From assembly GCA_021521415.1 (NCBI GenBank), contig JAIQDT010000234.1:1691001-1755000 (forward strand): a stretch of DNA of 64,000 nucleotides, written 5' to 3'. The notes beneath the pieces were generated by a model. It ran no database searches, was not told the origin of the DNA, and saw nothing but the letters and a program-made list of their open reading frames with translations. The stretch is from Bidens hawaiensis (taxonomy: Eukaryota; Streptophyta; Magnoliopsida; Asterales; Asteraceae). Every line of letters starts with the position of its first letter. The first letter of the stretch is position 1. Below are positions 21,701 through 32,441 of this stretch, piece after piece. The position numbers were made by a program, and so were the translations under genes.

Positions 21701-22728
21701 TGTTAGGACTGAACCTGGTGCAAACCTTAATAGGTTGACAAGAACACACAGATCTAATAAACTCAAAGGCCTCCTAAATATCCCGACGAAATCTGTATAT
21801 TCAGGGGACGGGAGTGAAGGTATGAAAAATAAAAGGATATTCAGTATGCACAAGAATCAACGACAAAGATTCACTATATTGAATATATCATAAATGGAAC
21901 AGTGAAAAGAATGTCTAGGGTTTCCTGAAGGCGGCTGCGGCTATACGAGGAAAACACAAAAGGAATATTCGCTGGAATGTTTGAGCTCTCGTATTCTGTG
22001 CCTTATCCATGCTTGTAATAAATGGAAACCTAGGACACTATTTATTGGCCTTGACATACCTTCTAGAATACCCTAATGATTACATAATGAATGACAAATT
22101 AAACAAAAGTGTAAACAAGTCTTCGAGTATGATATGTCTTGGTCAAGCAGACTTGATATGCACAGTATGCTCGATACAAGTCTTCGAGTACACTTTACTT
22201 AGAATATTTTCAAATAGAAAATATTCTCCTCCACCAGACTTCAATCCTCTTGAATAATCGTTGCTTTGCTCGAATAAGTCCCTCGAGCAAGCATGTTCTT
22301 CTAGATATCTTCAATCCTGTCTTAGTGACTTATTGAGACAATCTTCAGTATACTCGAATGTAAAGCTTGCTCGGGACTGAACTATGCTAAAGTCTATACT
22401 TAGAACATTTGATATTTTTCTTTATTGTATCTATGCTCGACCCACCAGTGTGCTTGGAACACTTGGTTTAAGCTGGATAACTTAAGATGTTTGCTCAATT
22501 GGCAATCCATACTTGATGAAGAACATTCTTGCTTAATGAAATGTAGCTTGCTCGAAGCCTTTAACACTTAGAAGAATTTACAGAAGATAGTATCATAGCC
22601 ATAACACATCTTGTTCGAGGTAGTAAAACCAAGCTCACGGTATAAGCTTGCTCGTAGTTCATACTTAGCCGATTCATTGAGGAGGTTGAGAAGATTCCAT
22701 TCTTCCTTTTTGAATATACGACTCAACA
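21701..22728 (-). repeat. 5' LTR of element B
   Basis: On the reverse strand, tgttgagtcg to cagtcctaaca, 1028 bp. Same family as the LTR of A (1019 bp). Many CTCGA/TGCTCGA words (the TCGAGCA motif reverse-complemented) lie in the U3 half (about 22130-22660). The coordinate 22728 is the outer border against element D. Confidence 0.88.
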
Positions 22729-23685
22729 AGTTTTGTTAGGATCAGGTATCCCTGAGGATATCGAGCAGGGGTTGATATCCTTCTTAAAGAAAAGAGCTTC
22801 CACCTTCGCCTGGAAACATGAGGATATGACAGGTATCTCTAAATCTATCATTACTCATAAACTTGGTATAGATAACTCTTTCAGGCCAATACATCAAAAA
22901 CGAAGAAAATTTTCTCCTGAAAGAAACATCATCATACAAGAAGTAGAGAAGCTACTCAAAACCAAGATGATAAGAGAGGTCCATTATCCTAGATGGTTGG
23001 CCAATCTAGTTGTAGTCTAGAAGAAGCATGGGAAATGGAGAGTGTGTGTGGACTTCACAGACCTGAATAAGGCCTGTCCAAAAGACCCCTTTCCACTCCC
23101 AAACATTGATTCAATGGTACATGCAACTACTGGTCACGAGATACTGACCTTCATGGATCTATCCTCGGGATTCCAACAAATTCAAATGGAGCCATCAGAT
23201 CAAGAAGATGCAGCCCTCATGATTCCCACAGGTATATACTGTTATATTGCAATGCCATTTGGACTAAAAAATGCAGGTGCAACATACCAAAGGCTAGTCA
23301 ACATGATGTTCAAAGACCAACTGGGGACACGACGGAAGTCTATATAGACGATATGGTGGTGAAATCAAGAAGAGCTGAGGATCATCTCAAAGACTTGGCA
23401 ACAACATTTGATATCCTGGATAAGTAAAACATGAAGTTGAATCCTACCAAGTGCAACTTTGGAGTCAAAGCAGGAAAATTCCTAAGATACATGGTCACCA
23501 AAAGGGGAATAGAAGCAAGCCCCGAGCAGATCAAAGCTATCATAGATATCAAATCACCAAGAAGCGTCAAAAATGTCCAAAGGTTAACCGAAAGAATAGC
23601 AGCTCTCAACACGTTTATCTCAAGATCTTTAGAGAAATACAAGGATTTCTATGATATCCTGAGGAAGAATCAGAAGTTCGAATAG
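22729..23685 (+). pseudogene. Tat reverse transcriptase (element D)
   Basis: It begins within pol: FAWKHEDMTGIS, ITHKLGIDNSFRPI, RRKFSPERN, then WRVCVDFTDLNKACPKDPFP, IDSMVHATTGHEILTFMD and MPFGLKNAGATYQRLVN. The active-site VYIDDMVVKS lies near 23335-23365. The thumb region includes KLNPTKCNFGVKAGKFL and IEASPEQIKAI. These are Tat/Athila-type RT words. Breaks: TAG at 23018, frameshift near 23325, TAA at about 23425 and TAG at 23683. YIDD is intact. The left edge is the B insertion. Confidence 0.88.
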
Positions 23686-24780
23686 GGAGATAAGAAGGAA
23701 AGGGTGCTGGTATCTCTAAAGGAATACCTATCCTCAGCACCACTCCTGATAAAGCTAGTTGATGGTGAACCACTATCCTTATTCCTAGCAGTTTCAGGGA
23801 GTGCAATAAGCGCTGTCCTTGTCAAGGATCACGAAGGTCAACAACACCCGATATATTATGTAAGTAAAAGCCTATTAGATGCTGAATCCAAGTACTCCGA
23901 TCTTGAAAAATTAATTTTAGCACTTGTAATGGCTTCTACAAAATTAAGACATTATTTTGAAACTCATGTTATTAATGTAAAAACTAACTATCCTATTAAG
24001 TTTGTTTTGAGAAAACCAGAAATGTCAGGTAGGATGCCGAAGTGGGCTGTGAAACTTTGTGCGCACGATATCTTGTATGAACCAAGGACAGCCATAAAAT
24101 CTCAGACAGTTGCCGACTTTGTGGCCGATTTTAGCAAGGATATCCTTGAAGAAGTGGAGAAAGAGGTTCAACAATTAGACATCAAGGAGAATTGGACATT
24201 GCACACAGATGGAGCCTCTAACATAAGAGGAACAGGTTTAGGTATCCTGCTAAAGTCGCCACTGGGGGGACATTATACCAATATCTATATCTTGTGATTT
24301 TTAGGCTACTAATAATAAGGCTGAATGTGAAGCCTTAATAGTAGGATTACAATTAGCCCAGGATATGAAGGTCAGGTATCTTCAGGTTTATGTTGATTCA
24401 TTGTTGTTTGCTAATCATTTTACCGGTTCTTATGCAGTAAATGCATAAAATTTAGCAAAATATTTAGAAATAGTTAAGCAATTAGCTATGTGTTTCGAGA
24501 AGTTTGATATAGTACAAGTACCTAGAGAAGAAAACGCTGAAGCAGATGCCTTAGCAAATTTAGCATCAGCTCTCAAGATACCAGAGGACATCAAGAGACC
24601 TATAGTTCATATCTTGACCCCAGCAACGAAGGAAAACTAGGAAGTCATGGATACTTCAAATGCTGAAGATAATCCAGTATCCTGGATCCATCCCATAATG
24701 CGGTATATTCAGGATAACGAGAACCTAGAAGGAAAAATCCTAGACCTTTTCGAATGAAGGTAACCCAATATATTATCCTA
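23686..24780 (+). pseudogene. RNaseH plus archaeal-type RNaseH (element D)
   Basis: First RNaseH: LFLAVSGSAISAVLVKDHEG, PIYYVSKSLLDAESKYSDLE, TKLRHYFETH and HDILYEPRTAIK. The second, archaeal-type RNaseH follows: WTLHTDGASNIRGTGLGI (near 24190-24250), NNKAECEALIVGLQLA, VYVDSLLFANHFTGSY and REENAEADALANLASAL. D, E, D and D of its active site can be placed. A frameshift and stop interrupt it near 24297, and further stops occur at about 24446 and 24638. The dual arrangement is what assigns D to the Tat lineage. Confidence 0.87.
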
Positions 24781-25778
24781 AATAATACTTTTTAAAGAAA
24801 ATCACTTGCAGGTCCATACTTGAGGTGCTTGGAACATCGTGAAGTACAAGAAGTCCTCAAGGATATACATGAAGGTGATTGCGGAAATCACACTGGGGGC
24901 AGAGCCTTTGTATCCAAGATAATAAGAACAGGTTATTTCTCGCCAACAATGAAGAAGGATGCGATGGATTTCTCCAGGAAATGTGACGCTTGTCCAAGAC
25001 ACAGCAACATCCTGCATCAACCAGATTAACCACTCCATCTTATTATATCCCCATGGCCATTTATGAAATGGGGAATGAATATTGTGGGAAAGCTACACAA
25101 GGCTCCTGGTGGAAAAGTCTTTATGCTAGCCATGATAGATTATTTTTCCAAGTGGATCGAAGCTAAAGCATTTGTATAAGTCAGGAAGAAAGAAGTGATC
25201 TCCTTTATCAGTTAAAATATCCTGACAAGATTCCGTATCCCGGCAGAGATCATTTGTGATAATGGTTCACAGCTCATTGGTAAAAAGACAGCCAACTTTT
25301 GTGAAAGTTGGGGAATCAATATGGTGACTTCAACACCAGTACATCCTCAGGCTAATGGTCAAACAAAATCAAGCAATAAGATGATCATCAATAATTTGAA
25401 GAAAAAATTGGGGTCCAAGAAAGGAAAATGGGCTGAAGAATTGCCATTCGTACTTTGGGCTGATAGGACTACTATAAAAAATGCAATGGGCCAAACACCT
25501 TTTTCTTTGGTGTTTGGAGCCGAAGCTTTTATCCTTACAAAGATGGTGATCCCCGCAGCAAGAACCAGCATCCAAGATATCGAGTCCAACAACCAAAGCC
25601 TTACTGAAGATCTAGACACTATTGACGAGCTTAGAGATCTTGCTAAGATCAGAATGGCAGCATATCAACAAAGGATAGCCAACTCCTACAATAAGAATAT
25701 CAGGATTCGAAGATTTCAAATAGGATATTTGGTGTTGAGAAAGGCATTTCAGAATACCACTAATCCTGTAGATAGAAA
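24781..25778 (+). pseudogene. Tat integrase, 5' part (element D)
   Basis: Zinc-binding region VLKDIHEGDCGNHTGGRAF, then CDACPRHS. Core: WGMNIVGKL (first acidic position changed to N from the usual D), [47 protein letters not shown] and FVLWADRTTIKNAMGQTPFS. The Glu of the DDE triad appears replaced in NGQTKSSNK (normally NGQAEAANK). Stops at 25027 and 25178, and near 25215. The final 46 codons lie at 39972 after the E/F insertion; the break falls in VDR-K, just before the GKLAP..EGPY motif. Confidence 0.86.
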
Positions 25779-26207
25779 TGTAACACCCGTAAAACTTCCG
25801 GTTTTTTGATTTAGCGCGTGTAAAGTATGTATAACTCGGGGGTCTTAACCGACGTTTCTTGGAAGCCTTTACGTCATCCCGGTACGTTAAAGAACCTCAC
25901 GTTTCCTTCCATTTTGCCTTACACTTCAATCTAGAGGGACTAGAGTGTAATATATTATGTTATAACATAAACTAACCCTAGCCACCCCCCCGCATTGTTG
26001 CGATCGACAGAAAGAGCAGACCCAAGACCCACAATTTTCTTTTATTGCAGCCAATTCTAAGCCTTAGAACTTCAATTCAAGGTATGTAATACGATTCCCC
26101 AAGTCATTTACACGTTAATTGATCCTTATATTGCGCGTATTGATCGAAAAACGTCTTGTTGTAGGCTAACCGGGTGGCTTCCCAATTGAGCTTTTCCGGG
26201 GCTGTTT

Positions 26208-29200
26208 TGTAACGATTCCGGCAAAATCAGGTATACTCTAGCCGGTATATACTATTTATGTGTTATTTAATAAGGAATATATGAATTATAATGCGTTGAT
26301 ACGAGTATGTATGATTCACAGTACGGATTATACTCGATTATACAGTTAATCGTATTGGAAATACGATCAACCGATTAACGGTTGTTGAAACCCGAACGAA
26401 TCGAGGATTACATTATAGACGAGATATATGATATTTAGTGATGTTTACGAAGTATTAAAGCTTCGGGATAAGTGAATTAAAGCACAGAAAAAGAATTTTC
26501 GATTTAATGGTACGTCGGTACGTTAAACGGAACCTTTAATACCAAACCGAGCAAGAGACAATCGATCAAGCCGAAAAAGATGCGCAATTATTAATAATAT
26601 GATGTTTTAAGTTAATAAATGTCATTGATTAAGTTTTTAAAGTTTTTAAATCGGTTTTATATAAATCTCCATTTTTAAGCCGAAAACGACCGTTTTAACC
26701 TCGTTTTAAGTTAAATTAAACATTTAACCGAAAAAAAAACTGAACCAGATTATCCAAAATATTATCCGGATTGCCAAAATCCAAATGTGTAGCTAGGAAT
26801 GGAAAGGTGGGTCCCACCCCACCCCCCTCTTTGGTCCGATCGGATAAGGGGGTATAACCCCTTGTCTTGTTGTTTTTTTTTTACAAAACATTCAAGATTC
26901 TTCATCTCCTCTCCATTTTATGATCCAAAAAGCCGAGATTGTAGCAAGAAAAACAAGGTAAAGATCGAGTTATTTACGTTTTCATCTTCGTTTCTTGAGT
27001 TTATTTGCAAGAAAATGAGGTTTCAAAGATGAAAACCGATTCTTGCATGATCAAGTGATGTATACGGGTTATACAAGGGATCTTGGTCCAAGAAAGGAGT
27101 TAAACGAGCCAAAAACGAATTTTTACGGTTTAAACTTTAGTTTTAAAACAATAACCGAAACTATAGTGTAAGAGGCTTGATGGTGAGTGTAACTTGCTTG
27201 GTATTGTGGTATGTAGGTTGTAGGTTCTGTATTTAGTGGTAGAAAGGCGGAAAGACAAGTTTGTAGCTTGTAGTGGCGGAAAACAAAAGGTATATTCGGT
27301 TTATGTTCGGTTATGAGTGTTTTGGACAGATTGTGGTACGTTTAGAGTTATGCTACGAAATTTCACAGAGATGATCTACACATGAAAATATGAGATCTGT
27401 GAAAATTTGGTAATTTTTGGACAAAGGATGAATATTTGGTGAATTTAAAGCTCGGTTTTGGCTAAAAATGGTGAAACATAGTTAAGTATCATGAAAAATT
27501 CTGGGAAATTCCAGATAATGTTTTTATATCATGTAAAAGTCACACACAAAATTTTAGGTCTGTTGGAGAAGTCTAAGTAGGCTCTTCGGTTAAACGAGTT
27601 CTAGGGTTTTCTAGCTCGGTTTTAGTGAAAATGGCAAGTAAAAAGAGATTTTGGTTCTGGAAAAATTACAGGGGACTATGGGGATGGCAGGGGTCATCCA
27701 GGAAAAATTTGGGATTTTTCTAAGGTCGTTTGGTATTTACGACATATTTAGTGTTTAAATGGTGTTTAAAAATAGATAAATAAATTTTAAATATAAAAAA
27801 TTAATTCTGGAAATATTTTTATAAAATTCCACACTATCAAAAAGTGATTTGTGCAAAATTTCAAGATCCGAGATTAAACGGATAATTATTTGTGCTAAAA
27901 AGAAAATAAAAACAAACTTTTAAAGCTTAAAACGCGTAAACCGGTAAAGTTCGCCTAAACGAGCTGACTGGTGTATAAAAACCCTAAAAATGAACTATTT
28001 TCATATAACTGAGTTAAACATGTAAAAATAAATCGTCCGAAAATAATTCGGATGATTTGAGTAATTTTATACGATTTAACAGTTTCCGGTACACTAAAGA
28101 CGGAAACGGGTCCCGCGGCCAATCGGGGCGTCTAAACCGAGCTCTAATTTCACAACTTTTATTAAATTATCAGTCAACAACTATTTCGAGTCGTGTGTAA
28201 CCAAACTCATTTTTGAAACGTAAAAACGGATAACCGTGCTAGGCACGCAAAACGGGGAAAACGAACTAATAGCAATTTTAACGATTGAACTCTAAACGAT
28301 ATCACAATCTGAGTCCGGAGAAGTGTTTCTGGGTTAACATTGCCCCCGGAACGGGTACAGTACTGGGTTAACAGTGTCCCCAGAGGTACCGGTTAGCACG
28401 GTTAAAGTTATATTAATAGTGATTGTATAGTAACGAACTTAGGGATCGTATTACAGATCCGGATTAGTAGCTGCGTACTGTGTTACCTGCTTGTTTACGA
28501 TAAGGTGAGTTTCACGAGCCCCTTTTTCTGAACTGTTTTTAAATATTTTCCCGGGGCGGAAAGCATGTTACTATTAAAATGTTTAAGTACATACTGAACG
28601 CTTGGATTTGCGTGAATTTATATATATTTTATTGTACGGGAATTGTACGGAAATGTACTAAGATGGTAATTGTCTGAGTTGCTAACATTGTAAGGCCCCG
28701 TAACACGAGTGATTAGCTAAAAGCCGGTAGAGTGTGAATAGTACTATTGGTCTGACAAACCCAACTGGTCCGGCATGGATTTGCTGATGTTTCCCAGCCA
28801 ATTGCACATGTCTATTTTGTTGTTATATATTTTGCTATGTAATGTTAGGCATAGCGGTTTGGGGCAGGTTTGTGGGCGGAGTATGCCACGGGGTTGTGTG
28901 TGGATAGTCAGAGGTTTCACTTGTGGGCTCAGCATAATTACATCGCTAATATATGATCATTGTAATGATTTGTCACTGTTTATTTAAAATAGTGAAACTC
29001 ACCAACTATTCGTAGTTGACCCGTTTTCTTTACATGCTTTTTAGGTACCCACAAACTGGAATAATTGCTAACTGCTTGACGATGCGTGCTTTATGTGGAA
29101 GTTTAATGATCGTTTTGTATTAAATATGTTAATGTACTGTTGGTGAAACTGATGTGTTAACGCCTAGACGGTAACTAAACTCGGAACAATGTAATATGGT

Positions 29201-29302
29201 GTAAATTAATGTAGTGGTGTTTTCTTTATAAGCAATGCTGTTGATATCAGACGTGTCTGTTGCATCCCGTTTACGTTTCCGCTGCGGTTACGGGGTGTTA
29301 CA
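26208..29302 (+). repeat. 5' LTR of element F
   Basis: From tgtaacgattccggc to ttacggggtgttaca. TATA-like boxes are tatataaa (26658-26665) and tataaaaa near 27975, both kept in the other Tekay LTRs. A 12-bp stem with 5-base loop lies at 28030-28058 (one G-T pair in this copy). Short open frames here are not conserved between LTR copies and are not counted as genes. Confidence 0.93.
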
Positions 29303-29307
29303 GAACT

Positions 29308-29320
29308 TGGTATCAGAGCC
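29308..29320 (+). other. Primer binding site of element F
   Basis: Tggtatcagagcc, five bases after the LTR end; initiator methionine tRNA complement. Confidence 0.88.
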
Positions 29321-29661
29321 ATTGGTTATAAAGAATTAGGATGTCTTTAAAAGATACCTAAAATATAACCAGTAGCTCAAGTATTATAGGATCTAAATAT
29401 CAACTAATAATTTATAGTGACGAGATCTGGATGAACTTGGATGGACAAGTGAGTTACTATGGTCCGGAACATAATAACAGACTTGTCCGCACGAGGGAAT
29501 TCAGGGGAAGTCACGGGGAACATTAATAGGTAAAATCGGCAACATATGTGTAAGTATATGATAATATTTTTATGTGTCAAAGTTGTATAAGTATGTTTAT
29601 ACTAATTATGATTTACATTATGGAAGGAACTATATGTTTGCTAACTTGTGTACACGTAAGG

Positions 29662-30255
29662 ATGTCGAGATCACGAAGTCTGTCAGTGGAAGAGGACCTG
29701 GAGGAGGCCAGTTCCGGGAACTCTAGGAGCTTACGCCTAGCATCCAGCACTGAGCCTAGTGAGACTAGTCGTAGGAGTACTAGCTTGTCCTCCCCTACTA
29801 GGGTTGCCAGATCCCCCACCCCACCCGCACCATAGGTCACCCCTACCCCTCCCAGACCTGGACCCCGCCTCACAGCGCGGATCAGTGTCCCCTATGTCCC
29901 ACCTACCTCTACCCCACCAAGACCTACTTTCCACAGGGGCGAGTCCTCCAGCCCCCAGCCCGAGCCTGTGCCTCCACCCGTATGGGGTACCCCTAGGCTG
30001 GAGAGGGATGAGCGTCCCTCCTCCGAGGCTGCATGGCTCCGAGTGCTCCACGAGCAGGTGGTTGAGCACACCATCGCCTTGACGGTGGGGATCCAGAGGA
30101 GGAGACACTTGGAGGACTGCGTACTGGACAGCCAGTACGCTATTGGCCAGCTGAGGAGGGAGGGCGCATACTCCCAGTGGATGATTGACCGGATGGAGAC
30201 ACGGATCCGGGGTTTGCTGGCGGTGTTAGTGGTGATGGTGGCACTGTTGGTGTGA
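29662..30255 (+). pseudogene. Pre-gag ORF with C-terminal hydrophobic segment (element F)
   Basis: ATG at 29662 (MSRSRSLSVEEDLEE). A Ser/Arg-rich N-terminus (SSGNSRSLRLASS) is followed by a Pro-rich middle (PTPPRPGPRLTARI, PYVPPTSTPPRPTFHRGES). The C-terminal part is probably helical: AAWLRVLHEQVVEHTIALTV, QRRRHLEDCVLDSQYAIGQL, WMIDRMETRIRGL. It ends LLAVLVVMVALLV, which could be a membrane anchor. About 197 codons, interrupted by one in-frame TAG at 29833-29835. Copies occur in G and H at the same place. I recognise no family. It is separated from gag by 368 bases without a gene. Confidence 0.6.
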
Positions 30256-30623
30256 TTGGTATACCACCATGCTTAGTTGTGTTAGGGTGGTAGTAGTTAG
30301 GGTCCGCTTTTTGATACTCTGTGTAAGCAGTTAGTGGCGATGCTAACATAGAGTGAATCTTGGGTAGTTATAGTACAGCCACTAGCCCATAGGGGGTCTC
30401 TTTTGGGGATATCATTGTAGATACTTTTGGTGTATCATTCAAGCACTGACCCATAGCGGGTTATGTCGAAATGATGCCGATGTAGGACCGATGTATGAAA
30501 ACTTAATCTATGGGATGATGTTTATGTTATATGTACTGATGTTTATTAATGAATGGAATGTGTGTTGTGTATCGAGATTGGAATTTGTATTAATTATATG
30601 TATTTTTCTTAATGTTGTGTAGA

Positions 30624-32441
30624 ATGGCACCAAAACGGTCAGCTCGAATGTCAGAAGTGGATGTGGACCGTCTGATTGCTCGACAGTTAGAGGCGGCGAT
30701 ACCGGATATAGTATCGCGCATCGCCGCCAGTATTAACAATACGACCAATCCAGGCCCTGCGAGCAATCAAACGACCACCAATAATGATGGGGAACAAAAT
30801 GTTAATCCTCCACCGAACGGTAACCCGGTTCCGAGTAATGACGCACCTCCTAGGGTGGTCGTTACAGACAGTAATGGCCCTATACCTAGTGTAGAAACGA
30901 ACCGCACTGAACCGACTCCTGCAACAAAGGGATGTTCAATCAAAGATTTTATGTTGTGCAAGCCCCTAGAATATAGCGGGTCTGAGGGACCAAATGGGTT
31001 GGTTAAGTGGATTGAGAAAATAGAGTCTGTTGTGAACATCAGCAACTGCCCTGAGGATTACGTTGTTAAGTATGCTACCTGCACGTTCACGGACCATGCC
31101 TTGACATGGTGGAACACAATAGTGCAAACTCGCGGTCAGGCAGCGACAAACCGCATGACCTGGGCTGAGCTCAAGGCCCTTGTACTGGAACATTTCTGCC
31201 CGAAAAACGAACTGCAAAAGTTAGAAAACGAATTGTGGAACCTGGAGATGCAGGGGGCAGACCACTTGGGTTATACGAACCGATTTAATGAATTGTCGCG
31301 ATTGGTGCCATGGTTAGTCACCCCAGAGTCAAAGAGGGTTGAGCGCTATATATGGGGACTAACTCCAGTAGTAAGGAGTATAGTCAACTCTGGGGGACAC
31401 AAGACGTTTGAGGGTGCGGTGTCGCAAGCTGGTATCGTCACATACGATTTCGTGAGGAGTGGGTCACTGAAGGTGGCAGGAGAGTCCGCTGGGGGAAAGC
31501 GGGGTACGTATGATAATAGGATCCAGGAGAAGCAGCAAAATAAACGTGCTAGGCCCGTTGCCTAGAACTACGCCATGACTAGTTCAGGCGGAAGGCAGGA
31601 ATCGCAGAAAAGGACGTTCCCTAAGTGTGGGAAATGCGGTTACCAGCATGGTGGCGAGTGCAGGGGGGTAGTGTGCCACCGGTGTGGCAGGATTGGGCAC
31701 TACGCACCGAGTTGTAGGACAAACCTAAACAATCTGAACCGACAACCGCAACCTATCCGTGCGCAGCCACCTAGGACCCAACCAGCCCGACAACAAAACC
31801 CACAAGGAAACCAAATGATGACCACCAGCCGTGCTTGCTTTGAATGCGGCAGCACAGATCACTTCAAGAGATACTGTCCGAAACTGAACCAGGGAGGAAA
31901 TGGGAAGCAAACCGTGGGTCAGGCATCGTCGTCCAATCCGGCGAGAGGCCGAGCATTTGTGATGGGGGCGAACGAAGCACGCCAGGACCCCAGCGTAGTG
32001 ACAGGTACATTCCTCGTCTCTGATCATTACGCTTCTGTGTTATTTGATACAGGCGCCGATAGAAGTTTTGTCTCCGTTCAGTTCCTATCGATAGCAAACC
32101 TTTCGATTAGTGAAACCATAGAACCTTATACCGTAGAAGTCGCTAACTGTAAAACCATGATAGTTAATCAGATAGTTCGGAATTGCCCTTTTATTCTGAA
32201 CGATCAATCCTTCCTGATTGACTTATTACCGGTAGAATTAGGTAGTTTTGACGTAATAGTGGGAATGGATTGGTTAGCACGTAACAAAGTGGAAATAAAC
32301 TGTGAAAAGAAAATCGTCAAGATCCAGGTGTCGGATGACGAAGAAGTGTTAGTGCAAGGAGAGAAGTCGGGCACAATGATACCATTTATATCCCACCTCA
32401 AGGTGTTAAAATATATACGCCAGGGATGCGTGCGTATCTAG
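30624..32441 (+). pseudogene. Gag, nucleocapsid and protease (element F)
   Basis: ATG at 30624 (MAPKRSARMSEVDVDRLIA). An Asn/Pro-rich linker precedes the gag core: YSGSEGPNGLVKWIEKIES, YATCTFTDHALTWWNTIV, HFCPKNELQKLENELWNLE and RVERYIWGLTP. TAG at 31563-31565 replaces a CAG seen in G and H. Nucleocapsid with CGKCGYQHGGEC, CHRCGRIGHYAPSC and CFECGSTDHFKRYC. Protease YASVLFDTGADRSFVS near 32035-32080, then DVIVGMDWLARNKVEI. A one-base deletion near 32430 (after IRQGCV) shifts the frame. The acceptor-like ttgtgtag lies just before the ATG. Confidence 0.9.

Larger units (their letters stand above)
7229..22728 (-). mobile_element. Element B: SIRE-like Copia retrotransposon, interrupted by C
   Basis: Reading right to left: 5' LTR (22728-21701), primer site (21698-21687), gag N-terminus (to 21029), a foreign Gypsy (C), gag C-terminus, protease, integrase, RT and RNaseH (stop at 7668). 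Protease and integrase before RT is the Copia order. The gag carries a long coiled-coil extension, as in the SIRE/Maximus lineage. Its ORF2 and 3' LTR are not in the window; they are either beyond element A on the left or lost. B splits the pol of element D at 22728/22729. The next five bases, AGTTT, would be one copy of its target duplication. Every gene is damaged. Confidence 0.8.

Noticed and set aside
26799..27032. A 77-codon open frame in the LTR (also at 35945, 48312 and 57660)
   Set aside because: Its start and reading change between copies and it overlaps the probable promoter region; a chance frame.
28775..28987. A 70-codon open frame (MDLLMFPSQLHMS...) recurring in all four Tekay LTRs
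   Set aside because: It recurs because the LTRs are homologous. The frame differs at its C-terminal half between F and G/H because of indels and the 26-bp duplication, so there is no sign of protein conservation.
29308..29320. Possible tRNA gene from the tggtatcagagcc words
   Set aside because: These are 13-base primer sites complementary to a tRNA 3' end. No cloverleaf surrounds them.
31725..32097. Reverse-strand frames opposite the zinc knuckle and protease of F (also in G and H)
   Set aside because: They are conserved only because the + strand gag-pol is conserved; there is no independent start context or family.
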